From Amoebidium appalachense (lineage: Eukaryota > Ichthyosporea): a stretch of DNA of 64,000 nt. The notes beneath the pieces are model-generated. The model was given only the letters and a program-made list of their open reading frames with translations, did no database searches and was not told the DNA's origin. Shown here in pieces: positions 51,381 through 63,459 of this stretch. Made by a program: the position numbers and the translations under genes. Numbering within the stretch: position 1 is the first letter of the stretch; every line of letters begins with the position of its first letter. The DNA is taken from positions 682,001 through 746,000 of the forward strand of contig CAVNZM010000017.1 in assembly GCA_963693365.1 (NCBI GenBank), in the 5' to 3' direction.

Positions 51381-51950
51381 GTGTGTGTGACTTTGGACTG
51401 CCACTTACTTATTAAACATGTACACAATCACAAGATAATCACGCAATATAACAAATGGAAAAAGATACCACACGACACTAGACCCGATGAAAGCATACAC
51501 CTTGAAAAACTAAGCCTTATGTCTCGTTTTATATATACTGACCGCCTCAACCATATTGCCAAATATGGCACTCGCAAGTGTATAACACCTAAATACATAT
51601 TACCTTCCTGTAGAACTGGTCTTTCTCTAGCTGATGGTATTATTGATCAATTACCACGCTTTTACTGTACACGTGCTATACAGTGGAGATCTAATAAGTA
51701 TAAGGTGGCATCATTTGCATGCCCAAACAACACACACACACACCAGTTTAACCGGTCATGTATCGCCAAATGTAGTTTGATAGACCACATAATACCGCAA
51801 CACACACACGTCACATTCACAACAGACACCCAGAAAGATAGCCTACCTGTAAATTACAACATCCTTGATTTTATACTAAACACGCGTAACTACGACCTGT
51901 TTATTAGATGTATTGATTGGCTTGAGAAACACATCACTACAAAATTATAG
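51381..51950 (+). CDS. LINE C-terminal region with zinc-knuckle-like motif
   Basis: A 189-codon frame one base out of phase with the preceding one and separated by 13 bases. It contains ACPNNTHTHQFNRSCIAKC, comparable to the Cys/His knuckle (CPxC…HxHxFxxC) at the C-terminus of many LINE proteins. It is therefore probably the tail of the same polyprotein after a frameshift near 51350-51380, in C/T-rich sequence. It ends just before a CA array and the A run. Confidence 0.6.
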   Translation: MCVTLDCHLLIKHVHNHKIITQYNKWKKIPHDTRPDESIHLEKLSLMSRFIYTDRLNHIAKYGTRKCITPKYILPSCRTGLSLADGIIDQLPRFYCTRAIQWRSNKYKVASFACPNNTHTHQFNRSCIAKCSLIDHIIPQHTHVTFTTDTQKDSLPVNYNILDFILNTRNYDLFIRCIDWLEKHITTKL

Positions 51951-51970
51951 CGCACGCGCACACACACACA

Positions 51971-52005
<35 letters not shown>

Positions 52006-52037
52006 CCAGCTGATACCGAGTGTCCCGAGGGGAGCCC

Positions 52038-52041
<4 letters not shown>

Positions 52042-52073
<32 letters not shown>
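52042..52073 (+). repeat. A run, likely LINE poly(A)
   Basis: About 30 A residues, 90 bases after the last LINE codon. Confidence 0.65.
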
Positions 52074-52074
<1 letters not shown>

Positions 52075-52383
52075 GGGGAACCCCAACTAATTGATTTCTC
52101 CTTGTAGTCTTTATGGTGTCTCGTAGAGAAAGTAAACCCTGATATATAGTCACCACCCGACATCTATGTACGTGATCATGATATACCGCTGAGGGGATAT
52201 TCCGAGCAAACCCCCCCCCCCCCATACCTGAGACTGGTTCTCTTTGCCTCGAGTAAACAGCGTAAACCCCGAGGGTATTTCAGAGGGTGTTAACGCAAAA
52301 TTTGATCACCCTTGCCTCCCCCTTCTCGGTCTCGGACAGGAAAAGCATGTGTAGCCTAAAAAGCACCCCTCTGCTTTCCGCGT

Positions 52384-52416
<33 letters not shown>

Positions 52417-54106
52417 CCTGGCCGCCCCCCCCCCCCCCCCCCTCCCTCCCCCTTCTTCCTCCACGCCCCCCCCCCCCCCCCCCCAAAAAAAAAAACCACC
52501 ACCACCAAAAAAAAAACCCCCCAACCCAACCGGTATGATCCCAATCGAGAACTCTCCCCATCCCTGGCGCCTTTTCCCCTGGCGGGATCCGTCAACATCT
52601 CAACTCCAAAGCCCCAAACCAACCATATCTACCTCTATTGAAAGGTCCCGTTCTGTTCTGTCATGTCTGTTACCTGGTAACTGGTGCCAGCAACGGAATC
52701 CGAGACTTAACGTTTGTCTCCTGCATGCGCCCGGTGCACGTGCTCACCCATGGCCAAAAACAGCAGTGCTGAATACGAATTTAATGATTACTTTGAATAT
52801 GGTACAGTATATGAAGAAAACACAAAGGTGAATTCGGCACAGGGTGTGTGTATATGTGTAATGGTAGTACTGTTCGGATCGATGTGTGCGATCCTCACGA
52901 TTGCAAAAAATGCTAAGCCGTCTTGAGTACACGAGTTGTCACGTGCACAGGGCGATGTGTGGGATCATGATTATATGTAGTCGGTCCACAACTTGGCCTA
53001 GATGCTTATTATGTACTACCCGGATTCAAAAGTAGTGTACGTGTCCTTGATTCCCAACTCAGATTCACAATCTGAGGACATGGTTGCATATATGAATTTT
53101 TCGTTTTCTGTACATGTATACTATATAGGATGTAATATGGTCACCTGTGTTACTAAAATGTCATGTCTCCTTATGATGTTATGTGACGTTAGTGAAACTC
53201 GAGGTTTTATTTCCGTTGTTGGCTCCATTTTTTTGTAGATTTTATTTAGATCGGAGCATCAGACAGGCAAGACTGAATATATAGTACAGTTGCCATAGAC
53301 ACAGCAAAATAGTCGCTAAGGAGGGGGCCGAGATTTACATAACAGTAACGAAAATTCTGCCGTGGGACTGCTAATTATAAAAGCTGCATGTATGAGCTCG
53401 ACTAGGAGGGTCAACAATTGCTAATTATTAGCCAAGTATGTAATAAGAGTGAAGTGCATAGAAAATATCATACTTTATGATCATTGTACTGAAATTGAGC
53501 TCTGAACTTCTTTGGAATCCACGCTGCCAATGGCCTACCACCTGGGTGTGTTAAAAGGGGTGGTCAGTTAGGTACATACGAAGCATTGCCTCCCATCACA
53601 CTGTCATAGGAAGCAGATTAGACCACAGTGATCACTATGTATGCGCACACCCACAGATGTCGGTTCATAAATTTCTACACAAATAGAATAGATTACTAGT
53701 CTAAGAGTACTCCCGGCAGCTACCCCCATGACACACGACGTACACTTCCCGCAGCTGACAAACGCGGCACCTGGCCCTGCCCAGTGGCAACAGCCGCCAA
53801 CACAAGTACAGAAGCTGGGGGATAACCTAACCACACGCCACAAAAGAATCAAGCAAAGTAATCAAATCGAATACTATGTAATATTGCTCATGATCAGTTG
53901 CAGTTACAGGAGGGCAAATTGACATGAACCTAAACTAACTAGGATGAACGGTATGATGCCTCTAAAGTTCCACATATGATGTTAAAATATGCAGGCTCGA
54001 TCTCAGCCAAGTGTCTTCCAGTGTAGGATGAGTGGGTGTAGGTGAACGAGCGTTCTTCGCGGCCTGCCTCTCCGCTAAGGTGGGTTTCCGGGCTCTGTTT
54101 CGTTAT

Positions 54107-55033
54107 TAAAGGGGTGGTATGGTGGGCGGACAAATAAGGTTATAGCCATATCTGGCTGGACTGAAATTTGTGGGCGGCAGAGGGCCCCGTGGTTCGTTCC
54201 GCTGTGCCCATTGGTCAAGCACAAACCGGTCATATGCTTCGATCGCTTCCAGTTTCCTTGCATAGCACCCAATATACATCCTTGATGGTAAAATTCCCTT
54301 TTTGAGTCCAGGGGCTAGACTTTTTGTTAGGTGCCACTTGCTTGTTGGCTAGGGCCCGAACAATCCATGGTTTTGAGGTACTTCCCTCCTTACACACCCC
54401 TATACACCTACCTCTGCGTGCCTGGCTGTCTGTGAGATAATCACTTTCTTCGCAGAAATTAATCCGTCTGATCTTCTCCGACTTAGGCAATTTTGAGGCT
54501 CTCACAGCCACATCCACAGCACATGCCGCCTCAATCTCAGTCAAAAAGGAACCGATCCAACGTCGTGTGCCGGATTCATCAGAAAATCGCGCCACCCACA
54601 CCCTTCCTGTTCTACGAGCCCTGGTTCTCTTAAAAACACCTCGAAACACTGAGGAATATTCCCTCATCACCTGTTCCTTCCACCGTTTCACCACTCTCTC
54701 CGTCTCCTCAGCCGTGGGCACAAATTGCTCCAACAAGCCCAGGCTGACGTTGGTCCTTGCCAGGTATTTCTCGTCCAGCACTTTTGATTGGACGAGGTAT
54801 CGAATGGCAACGTCGTTGTGTCGTGCAGCAGAAACCTGGCATTCGAAACAGCCAATGTAAAACAAAGTAGCGTGAAGACTTGACATCCATTTGGAAGTTG
54901 GTTGGTGCCAACTAACACCCCTGAATTTGGGCTCCTCGTCAGGACCTAAGCCCTGTGTCTTTGTAGACACTGACCTTTCCGCCTGCCTCTGCAATGTGGG
55001 CAGTGGACTCAACGGCCCAGCCACAGAGTTGGC
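54107..55033 (-). pseudogene. Second copy of the AP2-repeat gene, frameshifted
   Basis: Homologous to 2305-3231. Repeats one and two are intact with scattered changes (for example VSAARHND for ASAARYND). Inside repeat three the run aaattccctttttgag has one base more than copy 1 (aaatttccttttgag). The frame therefore leaves after SSPWTQK and stops at 54230, losing the HIGYY…EAYDRF helix. Downstream sequence is still conserved to about 54107. Either a pseudogene, a shorter variant, or a homopolymer sequencing error. Confidence 0.7.
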
Positions 55034-55142
55034 CTGGTGGAAGCAGATTGTCAGCACTGCATGAAACTTATAAATTGTCTACACTGGGTGGTACTTGGAG
55101 GGTGCATACCACCGATGTCCGGTGCAGGTGACCGTGTATGTG

Positions 55143-55146
<4 letters not shown>

Positions 55147-55223
<77 letters not shown>

Positions 55224-55232
55224 GGGGGGGGG
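55147..55232. repeat. (GT)n followed by poly-G
   Basis: Counterpart of 3341-3419, with the GT part expanded and the G part contracted. Confidence 0.95.
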
Positions 55233-55320
55233 GTCTGTGTGCGCTCTTGTGTTTGTGTGTGCGCGCGCATGTGTGTATATGTGCGTGTATGCGTGTGTGT
55301 GTTTGTGTCTGTGAGTGTGT

Positions 55321-55359
<39 letters not shown>

Positions 55360-55648
55360 GTGTGGTTGCATGTGTGCGTGCGCGTATGTATGCGCGTCGT
55401 GTGTGTGTGTGTATATTCTTGTGTGTGCATGCGCACACGTGTGTCTAGATGTGTTATCTGCCCCCCCCCCCCCCCCCCCCCCTCTCCGTTTACAAACTCG
55501 CTTCCTTGGTAGAGTGTAAGGTGGGTGATGGATAAGGTGGGTGGTTGGGCGAGCGTACGTGGGTTGACTGCGTGGTTTGGCTGCTTGGGGAGGAGGAGGA
55601 GGAAGGAAGGGGGGAGGAGGGGGGGGGGGGGGGGGGACACAGACATAC

Positions 55649-55743
55649 CCTGATGGAGCCGGTGATGGTTCGGCCGACACAAGTGGAGAAGTAGGATGAA
55701 TGGATGATGTGGTCGGATACTCTGAAACGATTGGTCAGGCAAT
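55649..55743 (-). CDS. Candidate internal exon, unknown protein (copy of 3847-3941)
   Basis: Same acceptor and GTATGT donor as 3847-3941. One visible amino-acid change (NRC to NRF). The coding strand again has a poly-C tract a few bases after the donor. Family unknown. Confidence 0.45.
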
Positions 55744-56041
55744 CTGGAAAAAGGGGTGTAAGGGGGCATGGCCAGACCAAAACCAGGCTTGTATATGTGT
55801 GTGCTTGGGTCACCCGGGGTTGGGGCGGGGGGCTGATGTTAGCTTCAACAAATGTGCTTGTGATTTTCGTGCACCTGCAACTACACCTTTGCTTATGGAG
55901 ACGTGTGTGTGTGTGTGTGTGTGTCTGTGTGTGTGTGTGTTGTGTGTGTATGTGTTGTGTGTATGTGTGTGTGTGTGTAGGGGGGGGGGGGGGTGCACAT
56001 GTGTGCGTGCGTGAGTGCGTGAGCGGGTGCGCGCGCACGCA

Positions 56042-56113
<72 letters not shown>

Positions 56114-56128
56114 CGTGCGTGCGTGCGT

Positions 56129-56168
<40 letters not shown>

Positions 56169-56424
56169 CCTTGCTGTGTGTGTTTGTATCCTTGCTGTGT
56201 GTGTTTGTCTACACTTCAAGGTTTGTTTTCGGGTACAAAAACACATGCGCACTTCTGGTCTGTGAGCGCGTGGGACTGAATGTCCATGTCGATGCATGTG
56301 AGGCTAAACATATATGCCTACATGTGCGCACCTTTGTAGAAAGCTTCCTTTGTGAGTGTGGATGTGTGGATGGGTGGATGGGCTTGTGTGCGTGTGGGTG
56401 TGTTGCGCGCATGTGCGTGCGTGT

Positions 56425-56486
<62 letters not shown>

Positions 56487-56848
56487 ATTTTGTGCTTGTG
56501 TGTGCGCGCGTGAGTGTGCATATGAGCGCACGTGTGTGTGTGAGGGCTTGTGTATGTGTGTGTCTGTGTGCCCGTACGAATCACCTGTGAGGGAACACTG
56601 ATGTGTGTGTGCACATGGTGAGAAAACACACCTGCCCGTGGTGCCAAGAAGTGCATGTGCCGCTGTGTAGTTGTCGCCACGGCAGTACGGTCCAGTGGGT
56701 GCCTAAAAATAGCTCTGGCAGCCACACGGCTGTGTGCATGGGTGAAAGACCCGCGGGAAAAACATGCCTGCCGACGGGATTGGATTAGTCGAACGTGGAG
56801 TGGTAGGGGTTGGTTCGTGGCCATGTATGTGAGAGCTTGTGTTGTTGT

Positions 56849-56883
<35 letters not shown>

Positions 56884-57433
56884 TTTTTTTTTAACTGCGG
56901 TGGAAGGGGGAGGGGGGGGGGGGGGGGGGGGGGGGATGTATGCAGTAAGGGCCGGGGGAGCAGAGCGGATGCAATGTCTTTAAAACCCATAGAGAAAAGA
57001 GCACAAGTGACAACTCCAAAACATGCAGGCAGAAGATAAACAGCATAGCGGGGTTCCTGGGGGGGGGGTTGAGGGAGGGGAGGGGAGGGGGAGGGGGAGG
57101 GACGCAAGGAGAATAGATGAGCACAAGAAAACAGGCAGAAGTTTCATTCATTCATTTGCCTCCAATAGCGTTAGGCATGTTTTGGGGGGGGGCACTGACC
57201 AGGCGGGCGCATGCACATAGGTACAATGGGACACTGCCTTTCCTTCTTCTCCCCTAAGAGCGCAAAGAGGCATGGGTTTGGGCAAGGTGAGAGGCCGAGG
57301 GGGGAAGCGAGCCCCGGGGGGGAGGGGGAGGGGTTGATGTATGCGTTAGAGGGTTGGATATATGGAGGAGACATTAGAGGAGAGGCTACAAAACGTCACA
57401 AAAATGAAAAACCTAAAATCTGTCGGGGGGGAT

Positions 57434-57468
<35 letters not shown>

Positions 57469-58340
57469 TGGGGGGGGGAGGGGGAAGGGTTGGATGTGTG
57501 TGTGGGGGGGGGGAGAGGGGGGGGGGGGGGGGGGGGGGGGAATGTGTGTGTGTGTGTGGGTGGGTGGCTCTGTGTGTGTGGGTGTGTGGGTGGGTGGGTG
57601 GGTGGGTGAAGGAGGAGAGGCGGGGAGGGGATGGGGGAGGGGGGTCTCATACTGTGGCTGCTCGGGGGAGGGTGGTGTTTAGACGGGAAGGCAGCAATCG
57701 GCAGAGCCACCCACCAGCCTGTGCCCACCGTCCACTCATGGTGACTGGCTGTGTGTCTGTGTGTGTGTGTGTGTTTTTTTGTGTGTGTGCGCGCGCGTGT
57801 GTGTGCGTGTGTGTGTTGGTGGGTGTGGGTGTGGACGTGTGTGTGTGTGTGTGTGTGTGTGTGCCTGTGCGCCTGTGAGTGTGCATGTGTGTGTGTGTGC
57901 GTGTGTGCGTGTGCGTGTTGGGGAAAGGTAGGGAGGAGGCCAGGGGGAGGGGGTGGGGGGGGGGGGGGGGGGGGGGGCTATTTAGACACACGGAAAAGAG
58001 AAAGTGAACACGACAACACAAACAGAGACCACCACTACAAAAATGAACTTCCATTTGCGAACAAACATCAGACACAACTGACTCCCAGCCTATTGGTGAC
58101 TGCAACAATCGACCCACAACCTTTCTAACACAAAGCGTTTGAATTAGGGGTACGCTAGACTCCTTTGCCCCTCATTACAAGTATCATTACACGTGTGGTC
58201 ACCAAGACGGTACGAGCCTGCACAACAAACCAAGCAAATGGTACACAGTGTATTTAAACGCCAATAATCACGCTGATACGGGTTAGTGGTGCATAGTCTA
58301 TTCTCGTCCGTTGAGTAGGGGGGATTTTTTCACCCTTTTT

Positions 58341-58385
<45 letters not shown>

Positions 58386-58843
58386 GGGGGGGGGGACGTG
58401 ACCCATGTCATGGACACCCCTGTGTTTTTTGCAGCAGGCAGCAAGAGGAGAAATGGGCGCCGAGGATGCGGGGGGGGGGGGGGGGGGGGGGGGGGGGAAG
58501 GGGAGAACGGGGGGATGTCCCGGGTGCCCGCAGGGGAGGGGGGGGGGGGGGGGAGTTGGAGGGAGGTAAAAGGGGTGGATGGAAAAAGAAGGTGGTAAGT
58601 GGGTGTTTGGGGGGCGAGGGAGGGGAGGAACGAGAATGCAGACGGGAAGAAGGGGTGAAGTCGCCAGGTGAGCGGTATAGTGGGAGGGGGGTGTGTATGT
58701 GTGTGGATGGAGGGGAGGGGTGGGGAGGGGGGGGAGGGGGGGGGGGGGTTTAAGTCATTCAGTGCATAGTACACATCCCGATAGAGTAGAAGGAGGGAAG
58801 GCACACATGCTTAGCACGTGAGTGTGTAAACACGGATCGACAA

Positions 58844-58878
<35 letters not shown>

Positions 58879-59009
58879 CTTTGAGTGAACCCAATTTCAG
58901 CCATCCAGCAAATGTTGTTCACGTTCACATTGCTGTAAGTTAAGATCACACTCCTCCTGCTGAACACTTTCGATGCAATCACCTTGGTATATAAGCAGAA
59001 ACAACCACA

Positions 59010-59727
59010 CAGTGTAATGCACTACACCTAAACATAGCAGAGGTGAGAGACAATTCGTAAGGCCTACACTTTCTAACCGAATAACGTGTGCAGGATGCTT
59101 TGAGATAAAATTTGCACACGCGTTAACACACGCGTTCTTACACGCGCATGCACGCGCACGCACGCACAGGGCGTGCACCTACAGATTTGGCTTAAGGCGA
59201 CACCCAGGAGTCGGACGTTGTGTCCCAGGGGGCCAGAACGAAATGGGGCCAAGCGAAGAGTCCTTGAAAGAGCCAACAAAAGAAAAACTCACAGAAAATA
59301 GCTTGGGTGTGTGGTAAGTGTGTGGAAGAGGTGGTTAGGAGGGGAGAAAGATGAACGCCAGAATACCAAGGGCTGCAGAAAAAGTGTATGTGATGTGCTT
59401 TTCCATCAGTTCCGGTGAATCGAACAAGGATTGTGTGGTGTTAACATATGGCTAAATCACGGCCATCAACCTTATTCGTATCGGGCATGGGGTCTTTCGT
59501 TAATCGTAATTACGACGATTTTTTTTTCATAACCCCCCCCCTGGTCGAACCTCACAAAATGTTGTATTTTTTAAAAGAAAAAAGTTACAGCGATGCATCT
59601 GAAGCCTCTGAAGAGTGCTTTAATGTTTTCATGATTTGATGTAGGTGTACTGGCAGTGTGTAGCTAGCAGAGTTCTCGCTCTGGGACAAAACAGGCCCGT
59701 GCCTGCGCTTAGGTGGAGAGGTACCCC

Positions 59728-59764
<37 letters not shown>

Positions 59765-60006
59765 TGACCACCACCACCACCAAAACCAACCGTCCTCCGC
59801 GGAACTCCCAACCCTCACACATCCTTGCCCCAGTTCCCTCCCTTCACTCATTCCTCCTCTTTGCACCTCGATCCTTACTTGAAACTCCTACTCTCCCCTC
59901 TACAACCAGCCGCCGTACCGCGACACTTTGCTCACCGGTCTCTGCCACCTACCCCCCCCCCCCCCCCCCCCCCTCGCCCGCCCCCTACCCACTTTCCACC
60001 CTCTTC

Positions 60007-60039
<33 letters not shown>

Positions 60040-60307
60040 TGGCTCCTCCCTCATTATCTACGATCCAGACTAGCATTTACACGTAGGCATCCTCGGTCCG
60101 ATGTAGGCATCCTTGGTCACATGGAACCAGCACACTCTGGCCCATTGTCACACACATACACACGCACACAGACATACGCACACACACACGCACGCAAACA
60201 CACAAACACACACACAAATACACACAGACACATACACAAGTGCGCGCGCACACACACACACACACGCACACACGCACACACACGCACACACTGGTATACA
60301 TACAAAC

Positions 60308-60346
<39 letters not shown>

Positions 60347-60815
60347 CAGACAGGCAGGCCAAGGTGATACGGATGCCTTTCTCCGTTTGGACAAACGTGA
60401 TGAAATTCCTTACGTTTGTTAGTCTGTGTTCTTGTTTGTAGCCGTTACCTACGTTCCTACTAGCTGACCTCTTCCCCCCTCCCCTCAACCCCCCCCCCCC
60501 CCCCCCCCCCCCCCTTAAAAAAAAACAAAAAAAAAACCCACCACCACCACCACTCCTCTTCTGCTACCTCCCTCTCGTTATCCCAAACCCCCCCAACCCC
60601 CCTCCCCTACCCCCCCCCCCCCCCCCTCCCCCCGTCCCCAACTCCCGACGCTTTCCACCTATATCACTTTCTGCCGAGATCCATGCCTCCCTCTCTCCCT
60701 CTCACCATCTCTCCCTCTCTCTCTCCCTCCCCCTCTCCATCTCCCCATCTCACCACATCCCTTCCCCCCCCCTCCCCCCCCCCCCTCCCCCCCCCCCACC
60801 CACCCACAGTGCACC
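59010..60815. other. Low-complexity and unique sequence right of the duplication
   Basis: Unique stretches (59010-59700) with short frames lacking motifs, then C runs (59729-59763, 60008-60039, 60490-60513) and CA-rich arrays (60145-60345). No gene supported. Confidence 0.5.
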
Positions 60816-60938
60816 ATGGCTGACAACAGCTTCACCGTTTTTGCCTCCCCCGACTTCCTCCCCCTTGGCGCCCTCCTTCTCCTACTAAAAGCGGCGCGGT
60901 TGCGGCTGTGTGTGGTGACCTCATATGTGCACTCTTAC
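60816..60938 (+). CDS. Candidate first exon, GST-like N-terminal domain (GluRS-type?)
   Basis: An ATG in strong context (caccATGG) follows a C-rich tract and cccacag. The exon reads MADNSFTVFASPDFLPLGAL… and can end at TTAC|GTAAGC (60938, phase 0). A short N-terminal strand followed by PPLGAL-like sequence resembles the GST-like appendix of eukaryotic glutamyl-tRNA synthetases, which docks these enzymes onto partner proteins. The exon at 63353-63459 may be a later part of the same domain. The gene would run off the right edge. The link is inferred from weak similarity, and the intervening exon is missing. Confidence 0.4.
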
Positions 60939-62090
60939 GTAAGCACACGGAGCAGAGAGCACAGGCTGGTAACGGGTCTCACTGAGTGCATATCGAAACA
61001 CTACTCGTGGGAAGGTGTGTGTTCACGTGGTGTGTGCACGCATTGTGATCACGTGGTGTGGTCAGGTGGTTTGCACGTGATTTGAACGTACATACATGTG
61101 GTGTGGGTTATAAGGAGGGAGGATGGGTGGAGGGTGGGGAGGTGGTGCCGGAGGGCGGAGGGGGGGAGAGGGGGGGGGGGGAGGGGGCAGGAATATGTGT
61201 GTGTGTGAGTTGCATATGTGGTCACACGTCGAAGGGTGTGCATGAATGTGTACATATCATGTGGAGTGGGTCATGTGCACGTGCAGCTGGGAAGGACTAC
61301 GCACACGTGCACACACACATGAACACTCACACATATGTACACACACACAAACAAAGGCACATCTGCGTATATCTGCCACATCAACGTTAAGTATCTTTAA
61401 GCCAGATGAACATCACTATCACTATCCCCCCCCCCCCCCCCCCCCAAAAAAAAAAAAAAAAAAAAGGAAAAAAAAAAAGAGAGAGAAAGAAAAGAAGAGA
61501 AAAACCTTTGTTCTGTTCAAGTCTATAACATCGTATGAACTACTGGTTGATATTTTTTTCTTTTTATTAAGGTGTTTGCTTCCATGTCTGCCACCCACTA
61601 GGGTTTTACCCCCCCCCCCCCCCCCCCCCCCCCCTACCCCCTCTTCCCCCATCCCCCCCTCGGTCCTCTTCTCCCGTCCCCCTCCCCCGTATCCCCACTG
61701 CATGCTGTTCTTGTGTCATTGTGTGTTTTTCTTTCCTACCCTTCATTGCTGTTTTCCTTAGTGCCCATTGAACTCATACCTCGCTTTCAGGAAACCACAC
61801 GGGCTTACCTCATTTTTCTATCGTGTGGAAACCTTTCAAGAGGAAAGGCCCAGATATCTCCCTTGTCTCTGGTAAACCCCCCCCCCCCCCCCCCCCCCCC
61901 CACACGCACAGACATTTTCCTCTCCTGCCCTCCTCCTCACTTCGAATTAACCCGCCCCCTCCCTCCTCCCCCCCCCCCCCCCCCCCCCTCTTCCCCCCCT
62001 TCTTCCCCCATTCTTCCAAAATACACACCCACATGCCTAGTAATCCTTTTGCTTTTAGGAGACTCAGGGGATGGATTTTAGTTAAAAATT

Positions 62091-62563
62091 GGGGGTGCGC
62101 AACGGATCGAGATCGACCAAATTCCATGATTGATCCAGTCGATCAATTGATGCCGAACTGTCCGAAAGTTCAATTTGCACTATAAACCCCGCTTAGATCC
62201 TGGACGATTGACCGCATAGAGTTTGGGAGAAAATGAAATTTCACCTAGAAAGTGGGGGGTAATTACCTATTGAAATTTTTGTCCGGGGGAGTGGTAGGCC
62301 TCGTTTGAGGCACCCATCTTTTGCTTAGCATAAGCAATTATGAAGAGGGTATATTACGACATTACGAGGGGCTGTAATCAAACTTTGTTATGTAATCACC
62401 CCCCACTTATTAGTAGGATTCTATTTTCAGGGCAAATTTATGCGGTCATTCTCTCTGGATCTAGCGTTGAAACTAAGACAGCTTGTAATCAAAAGCCCCT
62501 AAAGTGACAATTTAAGCCGGCTCACAGACTGAATTTGATCGATTCCGATCGATTGGATCCCCC
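62091..62563. mobile_element. Possible MITE with imperfect 33-bp inverted ends
   Basis: Left end 62091-62124 (GGGGG…GATCGACCAAATTC) and right end 62531-62563 (GAATTTGATCGATT…CCCCC) are reverse complements at about 80 percent of the aligned inner 25 positions. There is no coding capacity and no target duplication seen. Confidence 0.4.
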
Positions 62564-62760
62564 AATCACAATGCCGGCAAACCATCCCCTAAGTCTCCTT
62601 AAGCACAAAATTTCTGCAATCATTTGATACGTTTTTCATAAACTGCAACGAGCATGAACGACAAGAGGCTAAAAAGAAACCATCGGGGTAGGAAGGGGAG
62701 GCTTAGGAAATAAGCGGGGAGAACTGGGATGATGGGATGGGAGAAGGGGAGTTGTGTGTG

Positions 62761-62764
<4 letters not shown>

Positions 62765-62840
<76 letters not shown>

Positions 62841-62843
62841 GGG
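62765..62843. repeat. (GT)n followed by poly-G
   Basis: About 29 GT units running into about 20 G. Confidence 0.95.
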
Positions 62844-63183
62844 GTTGGGATCAAGGGAGGAAAATTCAATTTGGATGGGATGTATGAACATGGGTTGTTG
62901 GTTGCTTGTGTGATTTTGGGTTCCTGTTTGTTTAGCACAGTCGCTTGGTGGATGAATGTATTGTTATGAGAGCGGGTAGGGGTGAATACTCTTTTTCGTG
63001 TGCTAGTTGCATAGTGAGTTTTTGAGGTTTAATTGTTCTTCTTCTTGTCTTTTCTTTTCTTTTCTTTTTCTTTTTCTTTTCTTTTTTATTTTTCTTTGTT
63101 TATTTCCTTGTTTATTTCCTTTTCTTTTTTTCTTTTTTTCTTTCTTTCTTTTTTTTTTTTGTGTGTGTGTGTGTGTGTGTGTG

Positions 63184-63216
<33 letters not shown>

Positions 63217-63352
63217 AGAAGAGGCTGAAGTTAGTAGAGAGACAGGAAAGTACATCGATGCAATCATACCCCCCCCCCCCCCCTTCTTCGCCAAAAAACC
63301 CCCTGTTTTTCCCTTTTCATGCACGTAGAATTTACCGCTTTTTCATTCCCAG

Positions 63353-63459
63353 GGCACAGCAGTGGCGGCAATTATACCGAAATATCCGGGGTTGGAAATG
63401 TGGCACGCTTTCTTTGCCGCTATTTTACGCCCCTCAGAGGTCTTTACGATGAGTTTAAG
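63353..63459 (+). CDS. Candidate exon, GST-like domain continuation
   Basis: Acceptor …cattcccag and donor GTGGGT enclose 107 open bases encoding NYTEISGVGNVARFLCRY and LRGLYDEF. The pattern (acidic strand, then VxxVARFLCRY, then GLY) resembles the end of a thioredoxin-like GST N-terminal half followed by the first helix, as found before the catalytic core of some aminoacyl-tRNA synthetases. It starts in phase 1, whereas the candidate first exon ends in phase 0, so at least one exon between them is unresolved. Confidence 0.45.

Larger units (their letters stand above)
48897..52858 (+). mobile_element. Segment present only in the right duplication copy, carrying a truncated LINE
   Basis: Copy 1 passes directly from its CA array to taatactgttcgg (about 1060), whereas copy 2 has about 4 kb in between. 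The segment starts with a C run (48906-48958) and then a non-LTR retrotransposon lacking its 5' part (49160-51950 coding). An A run of about 32 bases follows (52042-52073), then about 0.8 kb of further sequence with C runs. The A run marks a LINE 3' end or an older A tract. Target duplications were not resolved because both borders are simple repeats. Deletion from copy 1 is the alternative to insertion in copy 2. Confidence 0.75.
47848..59009. repeat. Segmental duplication, right copy
   Basis: Second copy of the block at 1-7088. Coordinates map with an offset of about 47863 before the inserted LINE segment and about 51802 after it (for example AP2 gene 3255 to 55057, exon 3847-3941 to 55649-55743). 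It contains the extra segment 48897-52858. The right boundary lies near 59009. Confidence 0.9.
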
